Shown here: piece after piece, positions 44,144 to 53,116 of the stretch | Layout of the letters: each line of letters begins with the position of its first letter | Position numbering within the stretch: the stretch's first letter is position 1 | Origin: Candidatus Cloacimonadota bacterium | GTDB lineage: Bacteria > UBA4055 | Direction: 5' to 3' | DNA: 64,000 nucleotides | NCBI GenBank assembly: GCA_002742935.1 | Contig: PDON01000060.1 | Coordinates: forward strand, 1 to 64,000 | The notes under the pieces: model-generated | What the model was told of the DNA's origin: nothing | The model's input: only the letters and a program-made list of their open reading frames with translations | The model's database searches: none | Made by a program: the position numbers and the translations under genes

Positions 44144-47100
44144 ATGATTGAAATTAAAACAATAAAAGAATTTTATAAAGCTATAAGTGAGAAGAATGAA
44201 ATAGCTACTAATTTGCTTAGTTTACAAAACCAATATAATTATTTATTTAACTTTGATCCAATTAGTTTCAAAAATTTAGATTCAGATTTAGATACAATTA
44301 TTTATAAGAATATATTATTTCATCAACAAGGTTTGAATTCAGACAATATTGAAATACAAGATTATCTTTATAGACTATTTTTATTTGTCGAACCAGCATT
44401 AAAACACATTTTTAATATTATGCACCAAAAAATTTTACGAGAGCATTCTATGCAACATATTGGAAGAGTTCGTGAAATTGATGGGAAGTCAATTAGTTGG
44501 CTAAATAAACAACCAGGAAGAACTATAAAACAGAAAGCAAGTTTAACAGGTAGGATACTTGCTCCTCGCAGAATAATCAGTATAGATACAGCAGAAAATA
44601 GGTTGTTAAAAGCTTTTGTTTACAAACTTGATATGCTTTTGAGTATTCAGCAAAAAGCAACAAATAGTTATTCTCCAAAAACTAAATTTATTCGTAGATG
44701 GTTACAATCATCTGATGCTGAATTTATAGGGAAATGGAATAATACACCTCCAAACAACTCTCTTCTTTCTGATAAAAACTATAAAAGAATTTGGAAGGGG
44801 TGGATAGAACTACAACATATTGATAGAAGAATAAAAAATGATTTTGAAAATTTGGAAGAGATAAGAACGGCCATAGAATATATTGATTTTACTACAAAAA
44901 AGTATCAGTCAGAAAGATATAAGATAATTCAAAGACCTCTTCTAGGTGATAGAGATTTTAATTTTATAACACCGTTTGAAGATAATGACTTTAATTTAAA
45001 GAAAGAAATAACTATAAATAAAAAAGAAATAAACCCTGAAACAGAAAATAATACCTTAAAAACAGATTTATGTACAATTGATTTTGATAGTATAAAACCA
45101 AATATCTCTTTTTTATTAGATGATAGTTTAGAAGATATAAAAATACAAAAATTACCATTTATTTTATTGCAACAAATATGGAGATGGAAAGATAAAAATA
45201 ATAACAAAGATAAGGTTCAATATATTGACTGTGCTAATTCTCAAGGAATTCTTTTAAATGATGTAGAAAACAGTTTCCAAATTGAAAATTTTTCTATTCA
45301 TGATGCTTTAAACACAGAAAGGAAAGAAAATAAAAATCACATAACAGGAGTTTTAATAAAGAAATTATCTAAATATTTGCAGTGTTCAAAACTGATATAT
45401 TTCTTGCCATCTGAATTAGATGAATTTTCAAGTCAAATAATTAGAACAAATTTAAATCTTTATTTTTTTAATGCAGAACAAATTCCTAAAAGTATTGCTC
45501 AAATTATATTTATATTTGATGATGCAAAAGCAGAAGAGATCGAAGATAATATATTTTTTATTTTAAAAGAAGAAACTGACAGTAAAATCATATACACTCC
45601 AATAAAAGCTATAAAAAATAAAAAATATAGCTTAGATTTAAAAAAAATACTACAAAAACATAATGGTATTGTATGGGAAAGGCATCCAAATATTATAATC
45701 AATAAAAAAACTAATAAAAAAAAGAGTATTCAAAATAGATCTAAAATTTTAGATGAATTTATTAAAAGCATACCTGAAAAGGATTATCAATTCTTACCTA
45801 GAATAAAAGAGAGTTCAAATTTTCATAAAATAAAATCAAAAAATATTATAAAGCAAACAGAAAATACTAACTCTGAATTATTAAAAGACTTTCCAAAAGA
45901 ATTGGATAAGTATCAATACAAAAAAATAATTGAGATAAATGAAAATGATATTATGAAAGGTGGAATTCTCTTTGCAAAATATCAAAAAAAATTAGAAGAG
46001 TTAAAGTGCGATGCTCCATTATGGAAAGATCATTTACCTCCTTTAAAATTAAAAACTTTTGATTCAGAAATTCAACTTGTTGGAAATAAAACTTCAATTA
46101 TTCCAAAAAGAGGCATTGCAATACCTATTCCTATTGAAAGAGACTTCACCTTACCAGAAAAAAGTCCTTTTATAGAATTTGAACTTGAAAGAGGTGATGG
46201 AACACAAGAAGATCAATTTTTCGCTTACATTAAAGATGATAACTTTCCACTAGAAGAGGATATTGATTGTAAATTAAAGCTTACATATACTTATGGAGAT
46301 AGCAGTCCTTATAAGCTAGTTTTTATTCCAAGTAAACCTCAGCAAGAAAAAAAGTATGGAGTTTTTACTGTAGAATGGACAAAAAAAAGTCATATTGATT
46401 TAAGCTCTTTTCCTATTCCTAACTACCCTCCTATATATCAATGGAAAGATTTTTTTAACTATCCTGACTCTAATAAAGAGAAGGATTCTAATATTATTGA
46501 ATGGTTAGAAGCTGAATTTCTTAAGATTCAGAATGTTGTTGATTATGGTTGGAATATGTATAAAGTCTATAATAAAGGATCTAAAAAATTTATAAATATA
46601 AATCAAGAGTTTATATTTAATAATAGTCCTGAAGATGAAGCTATTATTTTTGATAAAGAAAACAGAATTCAATCAGGAGATTTAATAAAATGCTTTATTA
46701 TTGAAAATACTAAAAGAATATCGAGGCATCACAGTAAATTTATTGCACAAAATTTTTATAAGATAGATTCTGAAGAAGAATCTTACAAATGTTTTCTAAA
46801 AAGATCTTTAAGATTCCCAATATTTATATTATGGAATAATACTTTTAGTATTGATAATGAAGATGTTTCTCTAGAATTTAAAGAAAAATGTCTTACTGCT
46901 ATTGAAAATGCAGAAAATATTATAAGTGATGATAGTATGCCCAATTTTATGAAAGATGAAATGAGAATGTTTTTAAGTGCTTTGCATAAAGATACGCCTC
47001 AATCAAATATTCAATTTTTAAATTCTTGTATTGATGATGATAAACTTTTTATAGAATATTATAGAAGAATTGCATTTGCAGTAAGCGATTGTTCTGAAAA

Positions 47101-47611
47101 CTGGCAAGAAGAACTTTTAGAAAAAGTTTTAGTAAAATTAGAAGAAGTAACATTTGAAAATAAACAGATAGTTGAATATACAATGCGTATTTTAACAATT
47201 TCGGTATGGAGATATGAAAAATTTATTAATAAATTCCATCTTGAAGAAATAGACCTTTTATTAAAAAATATTTCTATTAGTTGGAATGAATTCATCAATA
47301 ATCAATCACGAAATAAAAAAGATTTAGGACAACAAAGATTAAGTGCATCTCTTTTTATTGAATTACTTATAGCTTTATTAAGACTTAGAACCAAAAAGGA
47401 ATTCCAAAATATTTTTTCACCTTATTCCAATCAAATAAAAAAGTTATATAGTCAATTAAATAAAATAAAAGAAAAAGAAATAACGCTAAATACAAGAATT
47501 AAGTTTAAAAATGATAAAAATGAAGAGATAGATATCCTAGATTATACAATGGAGTATTTACTGGGTGTAGTAAAAGATACTTCTATAAAGATATCTTCTG
47601 TATCAGAATAA
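44144..47611 (+). CDS. McrC-like DUF2357 protein (CnuC-like)
   Basis: Encodes 1155 residues. Near the N-terminus R-R-I-I-S-I-D-T149-A-E-N-R153-L-L-K-A-F matches the DUF2357/McrC element that precedes the nuclease in McrC homologues. The middle (about 330-560) has alternating strands and helices. A strand-rich region (about 620-760) is followed by a helical C-terminus. I do not find a convincing D-x(n)-(D/E)-x-K nuclease site, which McrC usually shows as a D-A-K-Y-K-like strand. The nuclease may therefore be diverged or lost, or the middle could be another fold. It follows the McrB-like gene after a hairpin and is 16 bp from the CARF-RelE gene. Confidence 0.7.
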   Translation: MIEIKTIKEFYKAISEKNEIATNLLSLQNQYNYLFNFDPISFKNLDSDLDTIIYKNILFHQQGLNSDNIEIQDYLYRLFLFVEPALKHIFNIMHQKILREHSMQHIGRVREIDGKSISWLNKQPGRTIKQKASLTGRILAPRRIISIDTAENRLLKAFVYKLDMLLSIQQKATNSYSPKTKFIRRWLQSSDAEFIGKWNNTPPNNSLLSDKNYKRIWKGWIELQHIDRRIKNDFENLEEIRTAIEYIDFTTKKYQSERYKIIQRPLLGDRDFNFITPFEDNDFNLKKEITINKKEINPETENNTLKTDLCTIDFDSIKPNISFLLDDSLEDIKIQKLPFILLQQIWRWKDKNNNKDKVQYIDCANSQGILLNDVENSFQIENFSIHDALNTERKENKNHITGVLIKKLSKYLQCSKLIYFLPSELDEFSSQIIRTNLNLYFFNAEQIPKSIAQIIFIFDDAKAEEIEDNIFFILKEETDSKIIYTPIKAIKNKKYSLDLKKILQKHNGIVWERHPNIIINKKTNKKKSIQNRSKILDEFIKSIPEKDYQFLPRIKESSNFHKIKSKNIIKQTENTNSELLKDFPKELDKYQYKKIIEINENDIMKGGILFAKYQKKLEELKCDAPLWKDHLPPLKLKTFDSEIQLVGNKTSIIPKRGIAIPIPIERDFTLPEKSPFIEFELERGDGTQEDQFFAYIKDDNFPLEEDIDCKLKLTYTYGDSSPYKLVFIPSKPQQEKKYGVFTVEWTKKSHIDLSSFPIPNYPPIYQWKDFFNYPDSNKEKDSNIIEWLEAEFLKIQNVVDYGWNMYKVYNKGSKKFININQEFIFNNSPEDEAIIFDKENRIQSGDLIKCFIIENTKRISRHHSKFIAQNFYKIDSEEESYKCFLKRSLRFPIFILWNNTFSIDNEDVSLEFKEKCLTAIENAENIISDDSMPNFMKDEMRMFLSALHKDTPQSNIQFLNSCIDDDKLFIEYYRRIAFAVSDCSENWQEELLEKVLVKLEEVTFENKQIVEYTMRILTISVWRYEKFINKFHLEEIDLLLKNISISWNEFINNQSRNKKDLGQQRLSASLFIELLIALLRLRTKKEFQNIFSPYSNQIKKLYSQLNKIKEKEITLNTRIKFKNDKNEEIDILDYTMEYLLGVVKDTSIKISSVSE

Positions 47612-47627
47612 AACAAAGGAGAAAGTT

Positions 47628-48761
47628 ATGAGTAGAACCCCAAAACTTATTATTTGTACCGTAGGAACTTCAATTGCTAATGGTTGTCCAACTCAAAAAG
47701 ACCTATTTGAATCTCAAGCAGATTGGGATGATGATGATTCTATAATAAAAAAAGAGTTAAAAATCAAAATAGATAAAGAACTTCCTAAATTAAATATAGA
47801 AACAAAAGAATTTAGAAAATTAAGTGCAGAATTAAATACTTTAGATAGATTAAAATTAACTGAAAATGATAGAGTTGAGCTTATAAGTAGTGATAACTTA
47901 CTTGGAAAGGTTTGCAGTGAAAAGTTAAAAGAAATTATTAGTGTAGCTTATAATATGAATTCTACTCAAATAAATATTCATAAAATAGAAAAATTACAAA
48001 TCAAGAATATACAAGAATTACGAAAAACGGGAATAAAAAATCTAATTTCTACAGTTATAAATATATTAGAGGATAGTATGTATTCTCATGATATTATTTT
48101 TAATCCTGTTGGAGGTTATAAATTTATAAATCCTTTTATGACTATATTAGCTATGCTTTATGGAAAACGGAGTATTTATTTATTTGAATATTCTCAAGAA
48201 TTATTAAGTATCCCTGCTTTACCTATTACTTTTGATTTAAAAGTTTTTGAAAGAGCAAAGCCTGTTTTGGATAAGATAAAAAAAGATACAGCTATAAAAA
48301 AAGAAGAATATTTAAGTTTAATTCCTAATCTATCAGAATCTGAAAAAAATCTATTCTTATCATTTACAGAGTCTTGTGAATATAATTTCGTAACTTTATC
48401 TCCATTAGCTTTTGTATTCTTAGAATTAGAAAAATCAAAAAAAATACTAAAAATAAATTCTAAAGCTAAAAAACAACTTGAAGAATTGAAAAAAAATGAA
48501 AAAGCCCAATCAATTATCAATATATTGCAAAAAGCTCAAAATCCAATTTGGCTACATAACAACTTAGATAGTTGGAGTACAACAGATATTTTAAATCTAA
48601 AATGTAAGGATACAGGACAAAGAATATTTTGTTTTCTAGAAAATAAATCTCTAAGAATAATTTATATATGCAAGAATCATAAAGAATATGAAAGAATTGG
48701 AAATGAATTCAAAAAAATAAATTTTAAAAATGAAGAGTTTGAAGATTTAACAATTCCCTAA
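47628..48761 (+). CDS. CARF-RelE-like fusion (predicted second-messenger-gated mRNA interferase)
   Basis: Encodes 377 residues. The N-terminal half is CARF-like: I-I-C-T-V-G-T-S-I opens the first strand (as in APE2256/Csm6 families) and N159-P-V-G-G-Y-K165 is the ligand-loop element before helix F-I-N-P-F-M-T-I-L. After a helical linker, residues about 270-375 have the RelE order: helices S-K-A-K-K-Q-L-E-E-L-K-K, then T-G-Q-R-I-F-C-F-L-E, then L-R-I-I-Y-I-C-K-N-H-K-E-Y-E-R. CARF-RelE enzymes (Cami1) cut mRNA at the ribosome in type III CRISPR immunity. Here no CRISPR genes are seen, so another signal must gate it. GGAGAAAG precedes the ATG. Confidence 0.68.
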   Translation: MSRTPKLIICTVGTSIANGCPTQKDLFESQADWDDDDSIIKKELKIKIDKELPKLNIETKEFRKLSAELNTLDRLKLTENDRVELISSDNLLGKVCSEKLKEIISVAYNMNSTQINIHKIEKLQIKNIQELRKTGIKNLISTVINILEDSMYSHDIIFNPVGGYKFINPFMTILAMLYGKRSIYLFEYSQELLSIPALPITFDLKVFERAKPVLDKIKKDTAIKKEEYLSLIPNLSESEKNLFLSFTESCEYNFVTLSPLAFVFLELEKSKKILKINSKAKKQLEELKKNEKAQSIINILQKAQNPIWLHNNLDSWSTTDILNLKCKDTGQRIFCFLENKSLRIIYICKNHKEYERIGNEFKKINFKNEEFEDLTIP

Positions 48762-48934
48762 AAGAGTTAGTTAAGCAATTGGATATAATCAGAAAAAGGA
48801 AGACTAAAAGTTTATCGCTTACCTAAAACAGATATAAATATATATTTCTAATATTTTGTTTAAAAATGAATTTCTAGATTTTTACTATACATCTTTATAT
48901 AAATTGTATATAAAAATAACTCTATACAAAAAAA

Positions 48935-48954
48935 GGGTTAGAAAACTCTAACCC
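48935..48954 (-). terminator. Terminator of tRNA-Phe (also faces the island end)
   Basis: GGGTTAGA (48935-48942) and TCTAACCC (48947-48954) form an 8-bp stem with a 4-nt loop. Reading from the tRNA the stem is followed by a run of seven T. On the plus strand TTTT follows, so it may also stop read-through from the island. Confidence 0.85.
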
Positions 48955-48960
48955 TTTTCA

Positions 48961-49033
48961 TGCCTTCTCGCGGAATTGAACCACGGACACAGGGATTTTC
49001 AGTCCCTTGCTCTACCGACTGAGCTAAGAAGGC
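48961..49033 (-). tRNA. tRNA-Phe (anticodon GAA)
   Basis: On the minus strand a full cloverleaf can be folded: acceptor GCCTTCT/AGAAGGC plus discriminator A, D arm GCTC/GAGC, anticodon stem AGGGA/TCCCT with loop CTGAAAA (anticodon GAA), and T arm with GTTCAATTC. CCA is not encoded. It borders the right end of the defence island. Confidence 0.97.
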
Positions 49034-49047
49034 TTACCAACGGAGAG

Positions 49048-49076
49048 AATATATATATGATTTTTCTAATTGTCAA
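49048..49076 (-). promoter_or_regulatory. Sigma-70 promoter of tRNA-Phe
   Basis: On the minus strand TTGACA (49071-49076), a 17-nt spacer and TATATT (49048-49053) lie 14 bp before the tRNA. It is close to consensus. Confidence 0.8.
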
Positions 49077-49106
49077 TAGGTAAAATTATTCTTTTCTTTA
49101 GTTTTT

Positions 49107-49160
49107 AGTTCAATTTATAGGAATTTAAAGAACTTTTCCTCTTTAAATATATTTTGAACT
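49107..49160. promoter_or_regulatory. Nested palindrome upstream of znuA (candidate metal-regulator operator)
   Basis: Outer arms AGTTCAA (49107-49113)/TTGAACT (49154-49160) enclose inner arms ATTTAAAGA (49123-49131)/TCTTTAAAT (49140-49148), all perfect and nearly concentric. The palindrome ends 41 bp before the znuA ATG. A Zur-type repressor would fit a zinc uptake operon, but no regulator gene is present. Confidence 0.4.
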
Positions 49161-49201
49161 TTAAGAAGATGATTATAAAACCTACAAACTATGGAGAAAA
49201 T

Positions 49202-50071
49202 ATGTTTAGAGTTCTTTTCCTTTTAACAATTTTGATACCTCTTTTTCCAAAAGAGATAAGTGTTAGTATTCTTCCTCAAAAGTTTATTTTAGAACAGATT
49301 GTAAAAGATAAATTTAATATAAATGTAATGGTAAAACCGGGATTCTCTCCTGCAACCTATGAACCTACACCATCACAGATGAAGCATCTATCGAAATCCG
49401 ATATATTCTTCTCTATCGGAGTACCTTTTGAAAAAAATTGGGTTCCTAAAATAGAAAAAATGATAAAAGGTTTAAAAGTTGTAGATAGCTCTAAAGGTAT
49501 AGAGAGAAGAGAGATGGACTCTTTTAAACATATAGAAGAGAAAAATAATCATCATAAAGATCATGGTCATAAACATTCACATAATGGTAAAAAGGATCCT
49601 CATGTATGGCTGGATCCTATGTTGGTTAAAGTTATAGCTAAAAATATGACAGATGAGATGGTTAAAGCAGATAAGATAAATAGTAAGTTTTATCAAAAAA
49701 ATCTTGAAGAGCTGAATAGAAAAATGGATAATATCAATATAGAGATTAAAGATCTTCTTAAGGGTAAAAAATCCAATAAATTTATGGTATTTCACCCAAG
49801 CTGGGGATATTTTGGCGACAGATATGGTCTAAAACAGATCCCTGTTGAAGTTGAAGGAAAAACCCCTAGTGCAAAACAACTTAAAGAGATTGTCAAAATT
49901 GCTAAAGAGAAAAAAATAAAAATACTCTTTGTTCAACCTCAATTTGATAAAAGAGCTTTAAAAGCTATAGCAAAAGAGATAAAAGGCAAGGTTTTACCTA
50001 TAGATCCTCTTTCTTACGATTATATAAACAACTTGAAAGATGTTGCTAAAAAAGTATCGGAATCATTATAG
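49202..50071 (+). CDS. znuA: Zinc ABC transporter, periplasmic binding protein
   Basis: A 289-residue cluster A-I metal-binding protein. The ATG at 49202 has GGAGA upstream and starts a signal peptide (MFRVLFLLTILIPLFPKE); a longer frame from 49154 has no such context. The metal-site residues and the His-rich loop H-H-K-D-H-G-H-K-H-S-H typical of ZnuA (about 117-127) are seen, then D-P-H-V-W-L-D-P. H-P-S-W-G-Y-F and a late P-I-D-P-L follow. The loop favours zinc over manganese. The stop codon overlaps the GTG start of znuC. Confidence 0.9.
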   Translation: MFRVLFLLTILIPLFPKEISVSILPQKFILEQIVKDKFNINVMVKPGFSPATYEPTPSQMKHLSKSDIFFSIGVPFEKNWVPKIEKMIKGLKVVDSSKGIERREMDSFKHIEEKNNHHKDHGHKHSHNGKKDPHVWLDPMLVKVIAKNMTDEMVKADKINSKFYQKNLEELNRKMDNINIEIKDLLKGKKSNKFMVFHPSWGYFGDRYGLKQIPVEVEGKTPSAKQLKEIVKIAKEKKIKILFVQPQFDKRALKAIAKEIKGKVLPIDPLSYDYINNLKDVAKKVSESL

Positions 50072-50802
50072 TGAATATTTTAGATTTTGATAATGTTTCA
50101 TTTTCATTTGGAAAAGAATCCATAATCAGAAATGTATCTTTTGCCATAGAGAAAGGTGATTATTGTGGAGTTGTAGGACCAAATGGAGGAGGAAAAACAA
50201 CTATTTTGAGACTTATCATTGGTTTGCTGAAACCGGATAGTGGTAAAATAACTATAAACGGCAAAAGTATAAAGGAGTCCAGGAATATTATAGGATATGT
50301 TCCCCAATATTCAAATATGGATAACAGCTTCCCCATATCTGTTGAACAGGTTGTCGCTATGGGTGTTTTAAAGAGGTTTAACCTATCCCCTTTTTTAAAA
50401 AGTGACGATAAAAGAAGGGTAGAGGAAGCTTTGGATCTTTTAAAGATTAGAAATTTGAGAGATAATAGCTTTGGTGATCTTTCAGGAGGACAGAAACAGC
50501 GAGTTCTCATAGCAAGAGCTATAGTATCAAATCCTGAGATTCTTATTTTAGATGAACCAACTGCCAGTGTTGACAGTGAGATTGAGAAGGAGATCTATAT
50601 TCTATTAAAGGAGTTTAATAAGGATAAAACCATAATCTTAGTTTCTCATGATATGGAGAAGATCTCATCCGCCTCAAATAGACTACTATGTGTTAATAGA
50701 AAGGTTATAGTCCATTCAACTGAGAATAAAGAGTTTCATGATTCTACGACGAGTATATACAATCCCGAACTTAAAATTATAAAACATAAGTGTGGTATTT
50801 AG
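50071..50802 (+). CDS. znuC: Zinc ABC transporter, ATP-binding protein
   Basis: A 243-residue ABC ATPase. Walker A is V-G-P-N-G-G-G-K-T-T (about 36-45), the Q loop is Y-V-P-Q-Y, the signature is L-S-G-G-Q-K-Q-R, Walker B is L-I-L-D-E-P-T-A-S-V-D, and the switch His is in V-S-H-D-M. Y-V-P-Q with a Gly-rich P-loop is typical of metal importers. The GTG start overlaps the znuA stop and the permease gene abuts, so the three are co-translated. Confidence 0.93.
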   Translation: MNILDFDNVSFSFGKESIIRNVSFAIEKGDYCGVVGPNGGGKTTILRLIIGLLKPDSGKITINGKSIKESRNIIGYVPQYSNMDNSFPISVEQVVAMGVLKRFNLSPFLKSDDKRRVEEALDLLKIRNLRDNSFGDLSGGQKQRVLIARAIVSNPEILILDEPTASVDSEIEKEIYILLKEFNKDKTIILVSHDMEKISSASNRLLCVNRKVIVHSTENKEFHDSTTSIYNPELKIIKHKCGI

Positions 50803-51624
50803 ATGGATTTTTTAAGTTCTATTTTTGATTTTGATTTTCTTCTATATGCACTTATAGCCGGCATTTTATCAAGTATTGCTTGCGGTATAACAGGAACCTT
50901 TGTTGTAAAAAAAAAGATCACCTTTGTAAGTGGTGGTATAGCTCATGGTGTTTTGGGTGGTGTTGGTCTATTCTACTTTTTAGGATTGAATACCCAGATA
51001 GGAGCTGTAGTTGCTTCTTTAATATTTGCACTAATCTTAACAATCTCAAAATTTAAGTATAAGGGGAATGAGGATACCCTTGTAGCCTCTATATGGTCAG
51101 CCGGTATGAGCTTAGGTATAATTTTTATGTTTATCACCCCCGGGTATAATGTTGATCTTCTATCCTTTATCTTTGGTAATATACTAATGGTAGATCAAGA
51201 ATCTATTCTAATGCTCCTAGCCTTTGATATAATTATCATTGGATTGGTATTTTCACTCTATAAATATCTAAAATATGTAAGCTGGGACGAGGAGTATTTG
51301 GAGGTAAGGGGATTCAATGTTCCATTAATCTATTTTACTCTACTTGTTTTAGTTTCATTAACAGTTGTAATTTTATTAAATATTGTTGGACTTATTCTCA
51401 TAATTGCTCTTTTAACTTTACCATCAGCAATAGCATCACTATTTTTTAAAAGGTTTTCATATATAATGGTTGGAAGTGTAGTTATAGGTACTATTATTAC
51501 AACAATAGGGGTGTTTATCTCTTTTGAAAAGGATCTTCCTTCAGGAGCTACAATAGTACTTTTTGCCGCAACTACATATATATTATCGGTTCTTTTTAAA
51601 GGTTTAAAGAGTAAGTTCAATTAA
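50803..51624 (+). CDS. znuB: Zinc ABC transporter, permease
   Basis: A 273-residue ABC-3 family permease with about eight TM segments. S-G-G-I-A-H-G-V-L-G-G-V-G near the second helix and a coupling-helix region E-E-Y-L-E-V-R-G-F-N-V-P (about 165-176) are typical. The G-L-I-L-I-I-A-L-L-T-L-P-S-A-I-A stretch is the conserved late helix. It begins directly after the znuC stop and completes the transporter. Confidence 0.92.
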   Translation: MDFLSSIFDFDFLLYALIAGILSSIACGITGTFVVKKKITFVSGGIAHGVLGGVGLFYFLGLNTQIGAVVASLIFALILTISKFKYKGNEDTLVASIWSAGMSLGIIFMFITPGYNVDLLSFIFGNILMVDQESILMLLAFDIIIIGLVFSLYKYLKYVSWDEEYLEVRGFNVPLIYFTLLVLVSLTVVILLNIVGLILIIALLTLPSAIASLFFKRFSYIMVGSVVIGTIITTIGVFISFEKDLPSGATIVLFAATTYILSVLFKGLKSKFN

Positions 51625-51708
51625 ATTTTTCTGTAAAGATTGCTATTTTAGTATCAATGATATGACCTATAGATTGATTTATATAAAATTAAATAGTTGA
51701 GGATAGAT

Positions 51709-52470
51709 ATGAAAATATGTTCATGGAATGTTAATGGTTTGAGAGCCGTTATGAAAAAAGGTTTTCTCGATTGGGTTAAGGAGTATGATCCCGATATTTT
51801 ATGTTTACAGGAAACAAAACTTCAAGATGAGAATCTCGATGATTCAATGAGAAACATAGAAGGGTATAAAAGCTATTGGTCATTTGCAGAGAAGAAGGGT
51901 TATAGTGGAACTGTTATCTATACTAAAGAGGAGCCAATCTCTATCTATCATGGATTTGGTGTAGATGAGTTTGATAGTGAAGGTAGAATTGTAAGAGTAG
52001 ATTTTAAAGAGTTTATACTTATAAATATCTATTTCCCAAACGGTCAGAGTAGTGATGAGAGACTTGACTATAAAATGAGATTCTACGATAAATTTTTAGA
52101 GTACTCAAATGAGATTGTAAAGAGTGGAAAACAGCTTATTGTCTGTGGTGATTATAATACTGCTCACAATGAGATAGATCTAAAAAACCCTAAATCCAAT
52201 GCTAAGAGATCCGGATTCTTACCAATTGAGAGGGAGTGGATAGATAAATATATATCTAATGGATATGTAGATACTTTTAGAGCTCTAAATCCTGAAGAGG
52301 TTAAATATTCCTGGTGGAGCTATAGATTTAATGCAAGAAAAAATAATGCGGGCTGGAGAATTGATTACTTTTTTGTAAATGAAAACTTTTTCTCTGAAGT
52401 TAAAACTGCTTCAATACTAAACGATGTAATGGGATCTGATCACTGCCCTATAGAGATTGTACTGAACTAG
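51709..52470 (+). CDS. exoA: Exodeoxyribonuclease III (AP endonuclease)
   Basis: A 253-residue EEP-fold DNA repair nuclease acting at abasic sites. The start ATG at 51709 has GAGG upstream; a TTG 12 bp earlier is unlikely. Motifs: [18 protein letters not shown] (catalytic Glu), [23 protein letters not shown] (catalytic Asp-x-Asn), W-W-S-Y-R-F-N-A-R and the final G-S-D-H-C-P-I. This is the ExoA subgroup common in Firmicutes and FCB. It is followed by a gap holding a large repeat. Confidence 0.94.
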   Translation: MKICSWNVNGLRAVMKKGFLDWVKEYDPDILCLQETKLQDENLDDSMRNIEGYKSYWSFAEKKGYSGTVIYTKEEPISIYHGFGVDEFDSEGRIVRVDFKEFILINIYFPNGQSSDERLDYKMRFYDKFLEYSNEIVKSGKQLIVCGDYNTAHNEIDLKNPKSNAKRSGFLPIEREWIDKYISNGYVDTFRALNPEEVKYSWWSYRFNARKNNAGWRIDYFFVNENFFSEVKTASILNDVMGSDHCPIEIVLN

Positions 52471-52518
52471 ATCTCTAAGTTCGGTATGAAAATAGAAATC
52501 TTGCTATAAGATTATGTA

Positions 52519-52885
52519 TATTGGTTAACTATGCCGAAACTGTTAAACTTGGAATCTTCTAAAAGAAGGATGTAAAACAAACCTCCATTACCGATGTATC
52601 CTCTATTCGGAAACAATTAATATCCTATTCCAAATAACAGTTTCCGATATAGCGGTGGAATCGGCAAACCCGACAAGGGTTTGAGTCTCCATCATCAATA
52701 ATGTTAAAGAGTTCAGGGCTTTATGCCCCAATTATCTTTTTACTTCTTTTTGATAAGAAAAAGAAGAGATTTTGTTTCTTTTGCCTACAAAAGAAGTACC
52801 GTAAAAAGTTTATAGATTTTGATAAAAATCTTAAAACTTTTCCCAGACTGATAGATAAAGTTGTACCCTTCGAGAACCTAAGGAA
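52519..52885. repeat. Long structured intergenic repeat, copy 2 (inverted relative to 2287-2655)
   Basis: Reverse-complement match of the element at 2287-2655. The same stem arms are present: TCGGAAAC/GTTTCCGA, CCGAT/ATCGG, AAACCC/GGGTTT, GGGC/GCCC, CTTCTTTTT/AAAAAGAAG and CTTTTG/CAAAAG. Loops differ while stems stay intact in several cases. It occupies most of the gap 52471-53116; the remainder shows no gene. Confidence 0.8.
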
Positions 52886-53116
52886 ACGATTTTTATATAG
52901 GTGTTTATATTTATAATACCAAATAGGATCTACTGAAAAAAGGAGAAACATTTTTTATTAAAGAATTTAACGATTATTCAGCAACCCTAAATTGCAAGGT
53001 TTTTAAACGATATTTATCAAAAATATTGTAGTTTTCTTGGGAGAAAGAAGATAACCTATCCATGAGTTTACTCTGTCCTGTTTTTTACTATTAAGAACGA
53101 TACAAGTAGATCTTAA

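Noticed and set aside
30761-48761. CRISPR-Cas locus, because of two CARF proteins
   Set aside because: No repeat-spacer array and no cas1, cas2, cas10 or other cas gene is visible; CARF domains also occur in other defence systems.
30482-49033. Island inserted at tRNA-Phe by an integrase
   Set aside because: The tRNA 3' end faces the island, but I found no integrase gene and no copy of the tRNA 3' sequence near 30.5 kb. Only adjacency supports it.
49154-49201. Longer N-terminus for znuA
   Set aside because: The added residues precede a normal signal peptide and would disrupt it; the ATG at 49202 has its own GGAGA site.
52701-52916. 71-residue frame on the plus strand
   Set aside because: Same reason: it is inside repeat copy 2, with low-complexity Lys/Phe content dictated by the hairpins.
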